Made by a program: the position numbers and the translations under genes
Notes under the pieces: model-generated
What the model was told of the DNA's origin: nothing
What the model saw: only the letters and a program-made list of their open reading frames with translations
Databases searched by the model: none
Source of the DNA: Pyrus communis
Taxonomy: Eukaryota; Streptophyta; Magnoliopsida; Rosales; Rosaceae
Direction of reading: 5' to 3'
Assembly: GCF_963583255.1 (NCBI RefSeq)
Contig: NC_084813.1
Span: 15,265,799-15,329,798 of the forward strand
Length of the DNA stretch: 64,000 bases
Shown: one piece after another, positions 12,181 through 23,700 of the stretch
Position numbering within the stretch: position 1 is the first letter of the stretch
How the letters are laid out: each line of letters begins with the position of its first letter

Positions 12181-14640
12181 AATTCAAAACACAAGTTTAG
12201 ATTAATGCATTTAAAATAAGAACGAGTCCCCTTATCCTTCTTGTCAGAACCCTTATTACCCATTTTTCCCTCATCCCTCTCCCCTCCTTGCTCTTCTTTT
12301 CTTTTCCTTTCTCTATTCTCTTCTTTCATTTCCTAGACAATCCCATTAATGAGTCGATATTATACTACATGTGTTACCCTATTCTTGGTATTAATGTACT
12401 AGTTATTTTGGTGCGGTTTTGATACTTTGATTTATATTTCTAATGTAGGACATGCGATTTCCTCTTGAGCAAAAAGTGACCAAATGGATGAACGTTGGAG
12501 TGATTTCAATTGGAGGATGTTCGTGAGTCTCCTAACTTGTTCGTGCCAAAGTTTTAGATTTTCTCCCAAGCGGATACTTTAAGGCAGTGAAATAAAAGAA
12601 CAGCGCGCAATGTTATCAAAGTGACATTTTGGGCTTATTTGGACTATTTAGTGTCCAAAATTGTGTCTTTTCGCGATGGCCCATTCTAGAAATATGTTCA
12701 AGACATCATAAGCTTTAAAATAAGTCATCTTGGTCCTGATTTGAAGTCCTGAACGTCCAGAAACATGGCTAATTCTCTGCTAGGCGGATTTTCATGTTTG
12801 TTTAGATTATGTTTCCTAGTTTCACTTAACTTATTATTTTTCCTAGATTTTAGGAAGGCCTTTTATAGGAAGGATTTTATTTTGTAATAGTATAATAAGA
12901 CTATTTGGCCATTAGGGTTCGGTGTGCACTAATTTGGAGAATTCGGCTTAGAGAGCTTTTGAAGTTTCAAGTTTATTTACAAGGTATTTCCATCCATGTT
13001 CTTAATAATGTTTTTCTTTATGAGTATGTGTAACTCCTTTTGCTAGGATGAGGTCATGAGCCTTAGCATGAATATGTGATTTTATTAATTTGTTTATGAA
13101 TGGATGCATGCTTGTTTTGAATTATTGATCAGGGTGTTTAAACTATCAAATTGTCTTAATGATTCGCGACCGTTAAGTAATTAGACAAGTAATTTGATGC
13201 AATTTCTGTTGGAACGTCACTCTGAAATTGAGTAAGGCTTCTTGTAATTAGTAATTGTCAGTTCACTTAAGACGAACATCACACTCTTAAGGTTTTTCAA
13301 AGAATTTTCACGAAGCTTAATGGGTCTTGCATGTTTATATTTGATCTGAACATCACAAACGGGTTGCATGCTAGATATATGTGTCACTTGATGTCTTGAA
13401 CATCACAAGGAAAATATGCAAACTTAACCTTCAACTTATGTATGTGGAAATTCATAAGTAATTGGTAAAATTGCATATGATTGTTAATGGTGACGGCAGG
13501 GCCTAGTGCTTAAATTGATTTTCAAAACCATTTTCTTTTAGTAAATTTTACTTTGCCAATTATTTAATTATTTTTATTTAAAATTCGTTTTTATTTTTTA
13601 AATTTCCAAATCAACATTTCCTACTTTGTTTCAAATAATTAATTAAGAATTGGTTCTATGAAAAAAATAATAATTAAGATTTGCTTTAAATACAAATTAT
13701 TCATTCAATCACTTACTGAGCTGTTATACTACGATAATTTTATACTTTTACAAGTATTTTTAAATATTTTCATCCTTACTTTTAAAAGTACTAAAAATTT
13801 CTCGCATCCATCAACCCCCACTCTCTCGCCCAAAGTTTCACTAGTTCAAGTAACAAAGCAATAATACAAGTTGTGGGCATTTTCTCAGTAAAATTCTCAG
13901 TTGTGCTTCAAAATAATGATGACCTTTTGTGGAAGGTCGCCGTACTCAGAGAGACACCGGCGATATCGAGCCATTTTTATTTTCTATTTTAAATGTACAT
14001 ATTTATAATATAAAATTCATTCTTTAATATTTAATTTATTTGTTTTGTAAAAAAAATATGGACACAAGGCGCTTATGTGGCATGAAAGTGGGTTCCTTTT
14101 GCGAAGAGATCCGGTCCTTCCAAATTTCATTCAACGGTAAAAAATTATCATAACTTCTGAAAAATCATTTAATAAATTTGACATATGCTGTCAAATTTGA
14201 TTGCAAAAGGCTTTGCCTTCAAATGGCTCAACGTCACATAAGAAATTAAAAGCTCGGTTGGAGAGTCTTTGCTGCCATTTTTTACTGTTATATGTTTACG
14301 TGACAATTTTAGCATCTTCTTTAGAGATGCTCTGAAATTTTCATTAATGAAATGAGTAATAAGCCTGCACATTGGAGACTTCAAATCTTCTGTGTCTAAT
14401 TTGTGTTTGTTTGTTTTGTTTTGTTTTGGTTTTTTTTTTTTTTTTTTTTGTGATTTAAATTATTAATTGATATGTATTAAGTTTACGACAACAGAGTGAG
14501 TTAAGATGAGTTAAATTATGGGCATGTGTTAATTAATGGTTTAGCTCATAGAGAAACCATACGCAAAGAGTGCAGAAGATTTGGACTTCTCATTAGGCAC
14601 CATTGTGCCACCAGTAGCCATAGTCAAATATGATGAAGGA
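12181..14640. other. Intergenic, repeat-like, no gene
   Basis: CT-rich around 12,240-12,340. The 12,420-13,510 stretch has a non-coding, transcript-like texture (for example TTTTATAGGAAGG and repeated GAACATCAC) suggesting an old LTR or other dispersed element, but no second copy is in the window. A 23-bp T run sits at about 14,428-14,450. No coding feature is supported. Confidence 0.35.
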
Positions 14641-14658
14641 CAGTGCGGGGTGTGATGA

Positions 14659-14852
14659 CACATCCCGACCTAAATCAGGGTGTGCTGGGCGTCACGTGAG
14701 AGTGACGTAACCATGTGCTCTAGTTAGTTGGGCTTTTATTTATTCGCATTTCTTATATTAATATTGCTTCCGCACACCCCAACCGAAATCAAGGCGTGAT
14801 GGCCGTCATGTGAAAGTGACAGCCAGCATGCCTTAATTTTGGTCGGGATGTG
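14659..14852. repeat. Nested inverted and direct repeat
   Basis: The arm 14,659-14,688 (CACATCCCGACCTAAATCAG...) is an imperfect inverted copy of 14,823-14,852 (...TTTTGGTCGGGATGTG). A third related block at 14,772-14,820 is a direct copy of the left arm and of the GTCACGTGAGAGTGAC that follows it. The ACATCCCGACC wording resembles LTR ends of plant gypsy elements, so a rearranged LTR fragment is one explanation; a foldback element is another. Confidence 0.6.
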
Positions 14853-14860
14853 TCATGTGA

Positions 14861-16395
14861 GCTTAATATTAGAAATATGTATGGTTCATCAAGATAAATT
14901 TTAATTTAAAAAATAGATATGGGGTTAATTAGATATTTATGGTGTATACAACAATGTATGTAGTGCTAATAAAACAGCCCTTTAAAATTATAAATTTAGT
15001 AACGAATACAAGGGCCGTGATGACATTTGATGCAATTCATAATTTTATGTAGGAAACCCGAAGGCGAAAAGATCAAATGATGATATTTTTTTGGAATACA
15101 ACAGAATAATTATACCAAGGAGATTAGGTGGAGAACTTGAGTCAAGAAACATAATGAAATAGTCATAATAATTTTGGTACAAACTCGCCATTTACAGGAG
15201 TCAAACATACAAGCTCAAGTTCTTATTTTCAAATGAAAAATAATATTACTGTACTATAATGCTAATTGACTTCAAGATTATAAGAAATTACACGCAACAA
15301 CATAAACCACTTTAGAGTCCCCTAATATTCCAGCTGATTGAAGGCTTAACTAAAAAGTCACATATTCTAATTCTGTCAAGTAAGGATATATTCGAAGTCT
15401 GGATTATGCAACACTTTTAAGCCACTCTTATTACCATGTACAGTAATGCAAATGTTTTAGGGTTTTTACCCATGCATCTCTTGTATGAAACTCTTTTATC
15501 CTTTAAATTGTTATAGAAATTTCAAACTTTCGATTTGGATCCTATCTAGATTCTCTTTGTGAAAATCTTATAAATCATAATATCCTATTCTTTTATTATA
15601 CACTGTGCGACAAGCTTTATTTGTGTTTAATATTAAAAAAATAAATGTAAATGAGGATGGTGCTAAGTCTAGTTGAAAATCATTGCCCAAAAAAAAAGCA
15701 TAAACAGCAATAATAAAAGAAGAGATAAGAAGAGATTATATATTCTATCAACCCTTGATTTTGATTGATGGACAATTTTTTGCTTAAAAAGTAAATCTTG
15801 CTGATGCACAGCCAATCCTCTAGCAAAGTGACATTTAGAAACAACGGCCCGATTAAAAGTTGAAAATTTTGGATGGTTTATTACAGTCACTTTTTGTTTG
15901 AAAAATCTCACTCAAATACTAGACAGCTGGTCACCATTCTAATTAATTTTTAAATGTTAGAAAATTAAAGAAAGAAAAAAAAAAAAAAAAGACGTCTAGA
16001 CTTGTCTAGCGCATTTAGATGCGTTTAGACCGTAACCCTCACTTTAAGAGAAAACAAATAACTTTATTTTGTATTTTATTTTTTTAATAAATTATAATAG
16101 AGTTATTTAATACTTCAATGAACATTCATTATACGTATATACGCCATGTTTTTAATATGGTTAAACACTTTATAAACTCTCACCTAGGCGCTTAGGCACT
16201 AATCCCTTGCTCGGCGTTCACCTTTTAAATTATACATATAACAATTGAATAATATTGCGGCATCACTCCCATTATTTTACACAACTTTCCCAATCACGTA
16301 GTAATATTTTTCATCAATATTATTATTACCCATCTCTTCCTGCTAGTTTCTTCTTTTACTTTTATGAACACAAAAAATGAAAATATTTTTTTTTT
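14861..16395. other. Intergenic, AT-rich, no gene seen
   Basis: Only short frames without domains. An A tract occurs at about 15,973-15,990. Confidence 0.4.
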
Positions 16396-17917
16396 GGTAA
16401 ATTACACAAAATTACCTTAATTATTAGTCAAACCACAATCTCATACTTTATATTTTAAACATTGCAATATTATACATCAACTTATGAATTCGTTGCAATA
16501 TCATACATCCGTTAAATTTTCTGTTAATTTGGTTGTTAAATGATGATGCGGCAAGAGTTTGGCATGCTTCTTTGCCAACTGGAATAAACAATTAATTAAT
16601 CAATAATAAATTTTTTATTTTTTATTTAACAATTAAAGTCAAATAAAAACAAAGAATTTGGTGGGGCCCCTCATCCCCAATCCTCTGTTATCCCATTCAT
16701 TCACCCCTTGGCCACAGCCCCACCGTCAGCCAACATCTCCTCCCCAAACTCCATTGAGTTCTTCCTCCCTCCCAGAACGACGCCTTCCACTACTCCAAAA
16801 TCTCTACTGTCCTCGATTCCACCAGCAGCGGCAACCACATCAATAACAATGACCACATTAGCAGCGCCTTCCACTACTCCAAAGTCCCTACCACAGTCGT
16901 ACTCGCACTCTCAGTCGCAGGGCCATCGCCAAATCATTCATCTCCTCATCAAATTCAAGGCCCTCTTCTTATTCATCTTTTGCCGATTTTGGTATTAGAT
17001 TGTTGGCGCCGTTGGTGGGTCAACGCCTAAGCAACATCCTCGCTCCATCGTCTTCCCCTTCCTTCCTTCACCACCAAAACCATAACCCAACCACACTTCC
17101 CGCCACCCCCACCTGCCAATCACCTCAAATCTGCCTATTCCTCACGTCCAAGGTTGGGCTCAACACCCCTCCTTAAGTGGGACATGTTCGACCACAATTC
17201 CACAACGACACGATCCCAACAGAAGCTCAAGGACGAAATCGACCCAGCTCGGCTGACTCCCTAGCCTCCGAGTCATCTCCCTCACCAACAACTGCCTCAG
17301 CTACAACTGCATCGACTCCGTCCTTTCTCCTCCTCAATCATCTCCTATGACCCGTTTACCCAACCGCCTCATTTTCGCCTCCAAACCCTTACCTCAGATC
17401 TGTCGTGAGCCTTGCCAAGGTCTATTTTCCAGATCGAGTCCAACCGAAATCCTGGAACCGATCGGAATCGTTTCCCTAACGGCGAAGCAACTCGATAGCC
17501 CAGAAGAGCCCATTATGGTCTCGCCTTCGTGAACGACGATGGCGGCAAGGATGTTGTCGTAGAAGGTCTCGATGTCCATGCAGGCTTTGGCGGTTGGTGT
17601 TGTGGATGCGGGGATCGGAGGAATTCAAAGAGAGTTGTCTGGTGGGAGAAAGAGAGATTTTTTTTATTAAAATTTCGTTCAGATTAGAAAAAATCTTTAA
17701 TTTATTAAATTTTAATTAATTTTTTAATTTAATTAGGCAAAGAAGTGGGTCTCCTGTTTGTCCAGTCATCAGTTAACATAATAATTAATGATTTTTTTAA
17801 AGAAGATTTGATATTGCAACGAATTCATGAGTTGAGGTATGATACTGCAATGTTTAAAACATGAGATATAAAATTATGATTTGATCAATAGATGAAGTAG
17901 TTTTTGTATAATTTATC
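16396..17917. mobile_element. Mutator-like element with long TIRs, Pack-MULE candidate
   Basis: The left end (GGTAAATTACACAAAAT...) and the reverse complement of the right end (GATAAATTATACAAAAAC...) match over more than 110 bp, including identical TTTTAAACATTGCA and ATGAATTCGTTGCAATATCA. Similarity continues weakly to about 16,560 and 17,740. The ends start with G, and the flanks are T-rich (10 T against ATTTATTTTT), compatible with an eroded 9-10 bp target duplication. The interior, about 16,650-17,640, is much richer in C and G than anything around it and contains no transposase, which is the structure of a gene-fragment-carrying Pack-MULE. Family assignment is inference. Confidence 0.62.
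16658..17640. pseudogene. Captured-sequence cargo of the 16,396-17,917 element
   Basis: The interior is GC-rich. In one plus frame around 17,260 it reads PSLRVISLTNNCLSYN, which resembles a leucine-rich-repeat receptor-kinase segment; on the minus strand 17,579-17,394 gives MDIETFYDNILAAIVVHEGE. Stops interrupt every long frame. The short block GCCTTCCACTACTCCAAA occurs twice (about 16,780 and 16,865). The parent gene cannot be fixed without a search. Confidence 0.35.
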
Positions 17918-18695
17918 ATTTATTTTTATACTTTATTTTTCTTCTTACTAATAAATCACATAATATACATGTATAAAAACCTTTTTTTTTTTTTTTTAAT
18001 TGTGTTTTTAGTCACTTCAAATGGATTTTAAAAGAAAATATCATGACGGTTTTTCTCCTTGGAGACAAATTAAACTTGCAATGCGTGCATAAATTTTGTT
18101 TTGCTCTTTTTGTCGTTATACAAAACACCAAAATTTTATAGTACATTTATGCATGTAATGCACCGGTGTATTAAACGAGCAATTTCTATAGCTAAATTAT
18201 TCAACTGTTCAAACACCAATGCATTATAAATTACTCAGAAAAGAAAAAAGAGGGTGATTCTCCATAAATTCCGTAAATGGCTTATGATGAAAGACCCGGC
18301 CACCCAAGGCATCAACCAACAGTCTGACCTGGGTGTCACCGGCAGCAACAGGAAGAAGATAAGCAAGGCGGGCCCCACACCTCCCCTGTATTTATTCACA
18401 AATGTAATGCAAAGTTGCAAACCACGATAATACCATAACCCCAAATAATTTTCCAAAAAAAAAAAACCCCCCAAATAAATAATTGAACTATTTATTTCAT
18501 ATCTCTACTTAATCATCCTGCAAAACTTAAAGCATAAAATAAAAAGAGGGAAGAAGAAAACTTATAGGCCTATGACTTAGAGAAAGCATCATTCCATTTC
18601 TAGTAACCTCTTCTTCCTCTTCCTCCTCTTCTTCTTCTTCCTCTCCATCTTCTTCTTCTTGTTTCTGCAAAATATAATAATTATACTTCACATCA
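17918..18695 (+). promoter_or_regulatory. Upstream region of the plastid-protein gene
   Basis: No gene. A GATAAG motif (I-box-like) is at 18,356 and a long CT-rich tract lies at 18,602-18,662, just before the ATG at 18,696; CT-rich leaders are common in plant 5' UTRs. Regulation by light is only suggested by the motif and the predicted plastid location. Confidence 0.35.
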
Positions 18696-19669
18696 ATGGC
18701 TGCAACATGTTGCTTTTCTCCTGCTTCCATCTCCATCCAAAAATCTGGGCCAGTTTTAAAGCCTTTCAGCAGAGTTTTGAGGTTTAAAAACAGTCAACTA
18801 ACAGTCAAGATCAAAAGCTGTACCCTCCAGATCAGATCCTCCTTGAGAGAAGAGGTCAGTATTATTTTCTTCTTTTTCTAATTCAAAAAAAAAAAATAAA
18901 AAAACAAAACAAAAATAAAAAAACTGGGGATGGGATTTTGTTATATCCTTTTAATAAAGGATTAGGCAATATCAGCTCTTCAGTAAAACGACCTGACCTC
19001 TTTCTTTTTTTTTTTCTTTTTTTTTTTTTTTTAGTGTCAGCAAAGATTTCTTGTTTATATCTGATTGTTTTTAGGTCTTTTGTTCTTTTTTGTTTTTTGG
19101 GGTTGTTGCAGGTTTTTGAGGATCGGGCCAATGGAATAATATGCTACAAGGATGACAGAGGAGAGATTATTTGTGAAGGGTTTGATGAGGGTCCTAGGTA
19201 TCACCAACATAATCCAAGAACACCTTGGCAACCCAGGTAAACAAATATCAATCTTAATACATTCTTAATCGCAATCTTAATCACCAATCACCATCCTAAC
19301 ACAAGTAAAGTTTGATCATGCCATATGAAATTGATCGGCAAGCGATTTTAACACTCCTCGGTTAGCTTCCTTCACTCAAACTTCCCTTGCGAGTGAAAAG
19401 AAGCGTTTGCAAAATATTCAGTTTAGAGCGCAGACGGAGAAAACAGGAGTGTCAAAATCGCTAGCCGGCTAGTTTGGACTCATCTGATTCTTATCTCTTT
19501 GTTGTTTTTCTTGGAAAAAAATTTCAGCAGAGACGCAGAGATCTTTGATCTTCTTCAACAAAGGTGGATTAATTTTATAACAGACACAGAATTGTGCCGT
19601 GGCGATGAAGGCAGTGTATTTCTGCGAGAGGACATAAAGAACTGCAATGGCTCCAACACTTTCCGCTAA
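18696..19669 (+). CDS. Small plastid-targeted conserved protein, function unknown
   Basis: Three exons: 18,696-18,854, 19,112-19,236 and 19,528 (or 19,531)-19,669, all with GT-AG borders and compatible phases, giving about 140 residues. The first exon (MAATCCFSPASISIQKSG..., rich in Ser, Lys and Arg, few acids) looks like a chloroplast transit peptide. The mature part contains GIICYKDDRGEIICEGFDEG, then HNPRTPWQP, and ends in DIKNCNGSNTFR. I do not recognise a named family. The third exon has a CAGCAG acceptor, so two products differing by one Ser are possible. The start is the only ATG that gives the transit-like leader. Confidence 0.72.
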
Positions 19670-20302
19670 TCAGATCAGGTCAAGTGTCCCCAACAACAAC
19701 CATATAAACAATTTCACCAAAACTATATATGCCCCATTTATAATGTGTAACATATAAATGCAGTGCCTTTGAAGCACATCCCTTTTTTTTTTCCCAGCAT
19801 ATACACAAGGTCCAATTTCAAATCTTTTTTTGGCACTCCGTTTTCTCGTATTTTAATGTTATTTTTACTTAATTGAAATGAAATAAGTCAATGATTCGAA
19901 CAAGGAAAATACTGAATGGGAATGAGATCAACTACCCTAGTTAATCTAATTCCTGGTTAATGTAGAACCGATGTTTCATTTTAAGTAAACATGCTCTAAA
20001 TGTTGATCAGAATCGAAAACTAAAAGGTCTTTATGAAAAGCATTTGGCAAACAAAAATCAAACTTAAACATTACATACTGTTTGAGGAGTCTCAATTCAA
20101 GCATCATGAACGACAATTGTGAGTCGACAAAATTTAAACATTAGAGGATGAGGACAAATATCATATGCCCTTTCATCCTACTCTTTCTTTTCTTCCATCA
20201 CTCCCTGAGTATTAATAAGACAGCTCCCTCAATATATTTCCACTTCACCAATTTTCTTCCATCAAAATTTTGATCAACTTAAAATCAAAAGGGTCATAAA
20301 TC

Positions 20303-20343
<41 letters not shown>

Positions 20344-20715
20344 TTGCAAATGAACATCAATCTAATGTGCTCAAGACTAAGGACTTTCATTTCACTGAAT
20401 ATAGATGCTGTAATGCTAAATACATCAAGAATTATATTCCTTCCTACTCAAGGATTTAATGGAGAGGTCATCCAATACTATACCCCTGACCAAAATTTCC
20501 ATGGCTTCATCAACAGCCTTCTTCTGCATCTTCTAACAAAATAATCATGAATTTCTTACGTAAAATGAGAAAATGCAAATGATATACTTCTATACAAAAG
20601 AATTGGGATATCGATATAAAAACACGAAAGTAAATGAATAAGGCAACAAAGTTCATGTGGCAGGGTCAGTTCCTGAATGGCATGCTTACATGCACATGTG
20701 GATTGACTCCCAGCA
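19670..20715. other. Intergenic between convergent genes, with (GA)n
   Basis: 3' flanks of the plastid-protein gene and of FAB1. A perfect GA microsatellite lies at 20,303-20,338. No coding feature is supported; the 68-codon frame from 20,338 has no domain. Confidence 0.4.
20303..20338. repeat. (GA)n microsatellite
   Basis: About 18 uninterrupted GA units. Confidence 0.95.
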
Positions 20716-23700
20716 TCATTCAACCGAATTACCACCTGTCTCTTCGCCCAAATCAGACTGAGAGGTGCTTGTAACAATTGACGGAGGAGACCACTGATCT
20801 GGAACCATCAGAAAATAGGTCGTCATTGCTTTCCGGAACCTTTTCTTGTACTGCTTTGGGGAAATTACAGTAGGAGAAGCATTCTTTGGCCCACCGAGGA
20901 TGCCCGAAGCTTTAACCCAAGTTTCAAGGTGCTTATCCCATGTATACTGCCTCATGAAATCAATAATTCCAAGTACTAATTCATGCTTCTCTTCGTCCAC
21001 CCCAACCAGTAGTGAATAATCCATTACGTCAATTGACTGCATCAGATTAGATAACATGTTAGATTGGATAAGGGATCATCTAATTTTAGTATACATGCAA
21101 ATACAAGTTTAGCCGATCAGAATATGGCACGCGAGCATAGACACAAAGAAGAGAGTTAAGAAACTTACAGCAAGAAAAGCAGTATCATTCCAGACAGCTC
21201 TCTCCAACAACCGCTTTGCCTTGTTTCCCACAAAGATTGGAGATGTGGGCATTGCTTCAATCAAGTTCTGATCTAGTAGTACTTTGTCACTCCCACTAGA
21301 ATCAGGATTATAACGAGACCGTGAAGATCCTTTGAGATCATAGAGCCGCGTAATATTTCTTCCAAACATAAGATTCTCCATAACTAAGACATCTATCTTC
21401 GACTCTTTCCCTCCTTTAAGATGCTTTGATTTAACCTTCAATACAAATACAGCCACAGAAAGAGTAGGTATCAGCAGTACTAAAAAAATAAGTTGTTACA
21501 GCAAGTTGTCAGGTTAATCTGATTAAAATAGTTGACAGCTTTTGAGGTCAATCTAAAAGCAAGTACCTGATAGATCCCCAAAATCTTTGCCAGGCATGTC
21601 GGACTTTTTGTGCCAATTGATTCAGATAGATATTTGAAATAGCCAGGAGCGAATTTTATGAAAGATTCCAACTCTGTCTTGGTGACTTGTTTAATGATAA
21701 ACCGGTCATCCAAGCTTTTAGCAAAAAAGACATTGCTCTTTCCACCTTGGGCTCCCCACTTTTTACAACGACTAAGGGATCTTACATAGTCAAGCTCAGA
21801 CGGGCAGCAAATCCTTCTTAAGGCTTCAAAACGTTTTGCATGGTAACATGTCACTGAGTATTTAACCTGACCAAGTGGGCTATCATCTCCGAAAGAAACT
21901 TTTGCATGCAAAGCCTTTGTATACGAAAGCGGATCCAAACCCAGGGAGCTACGAGATCCATATGTGGACAAAAGGCTCTCCTCAGTAGATCCAAAGCTTC
22001 GATGAGATTCAGGTGTTGTGTCATCATCAGGATGGTGTGACTGCGTAGTGAAAGAATCAGACAAACTAACATCGCCGCCGTTTCTTGTTCTTTCCCCCTC
22101 ATCACTTATTTGCGAATGATAATCTGGTGACACAAGGGCATAAGATATAAGACTTGTGGGCTCGTCATCGTATACGGGGACAACAGTATCATTTATCCCC
22201 ACCGGCAGAAGCAGCATAGCCCCACCTTCCAGTTCCAACTCCCGAAAGGATGAAACATATACTGGATTATACTCGCCTAGTGTATCAAGCTTCTGAGCAG
22301 CATATAAAAAATTCTTATTGAACCCACGATAGAAGTTTAAAAAGGGCATTTTCAACCAGCTTACAGAGTCTTCGATATTTTCAGACCCCTTGGTAGATAA
22401 TGCAGGAGAAGCAGAATGCGCAATCATGGGCCCATTCTGGTCTTCTGCATGGTCTAAATTTAATTCGTCCTTCACAGGAGAGGCACTTGAATCTGCTATT
22501 CCTAGAACAGGAACAGTGCGGGTATTGTCCTTCGCTGTTCCAAATCCACATTGATTTTCACCAGTCCACGCAGTGTCAAGGGTATCTGACAAATCCATTA
22601 TGACAGGAAACTGACCATCCGAGAGGAACCTATGAATACCTGCCCTTGCTTTCAAAGGATCAGATTGATCACATGTACTAACTCCATCAGAGAGATTACC
22701 TTGATCTTCATTTTCATATGTTGAATCTCGGCCGCTGTCTCTCTCTTTATTTAGCATTTCAGCATGGACAGTGTTGGCAACGTCTCCCCCGTGGTCAAAT
22801 CCTTTGTTAAGCATTGCATCCACAAGAAAGGAATCACAACTATTATAACTTTTTCCTAGATTTATTGCCACATTATCAGCAATCTTTTCACTACTAGTCG
22901 CAGGTTTCCCCTCATCTGAAATTGAGCTATTCAAACCATCGTTGTATCTGTTGTTCTCTAAACTGGCTGCATAAACTAAGCGATGGTCCCACATGTAAGA
23001 TTGGAAAAGCAGCTGCCTTCGCAGCCGATTGATCTCCAGAATGTCAATGACAGGCTGGCCCTTTTTAGCTTCCCTGTTCAAAGTTTTCTGGAGCAATTCC
23101 TAGAAAATAAAGCATCGAGGAAAACATATTACGCCAAATATCAAAACAGAGAATTTACTTCACATACAAAGATGGTTAGAATCATCTCAACCGACAAGGC
23201 CATATTGATGTAAATGAAATTAAACCAACAAGATTATCTATTGAATTGACAAGAAGATTTTATGACAAAGATATTTCCACCTCATGCTACGTTAAAGAAG
23301 CTTGAGGATGAATCACAAGGGTTATAAAAAAGGAGCTCGATTGACTAAGTATTGTTTCTGGTCCATCCACATGAAAGTGCAGTGACAAAAAGAAAACTCT
23401 ACACGTATCAACCAGCCATGCGTAAAGTTCAGATTCTAGAACATGCAAGTTTGCAACTACAGCTGGAAAGTGGCACATGAATAATTGAAGGGCTCACCTC
23501 AAATTCCACCTTCTCCTTTTGTAACATTCCTTCCAGTTCGACAATTTGGTGTCTCGATTCAGGTGTTACCATGCCACTACTATGTGATCCCGAACCAGAT
23601 CTTTTCTCCGCAATTTGACGAAGAGCATTAAGTACTTCAGAAAAAAGAAGCTCTGCCCGATCAATAACCTATTATAACCAGAAAACCAGATAAACAAATC

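Noticed and set aside
20303..20338. Regulatory GA element for a gene starting at 20,338
   Set aside because: The adjacent 68-codon frame has no conserved content; it is treated as a plain microsatellite.
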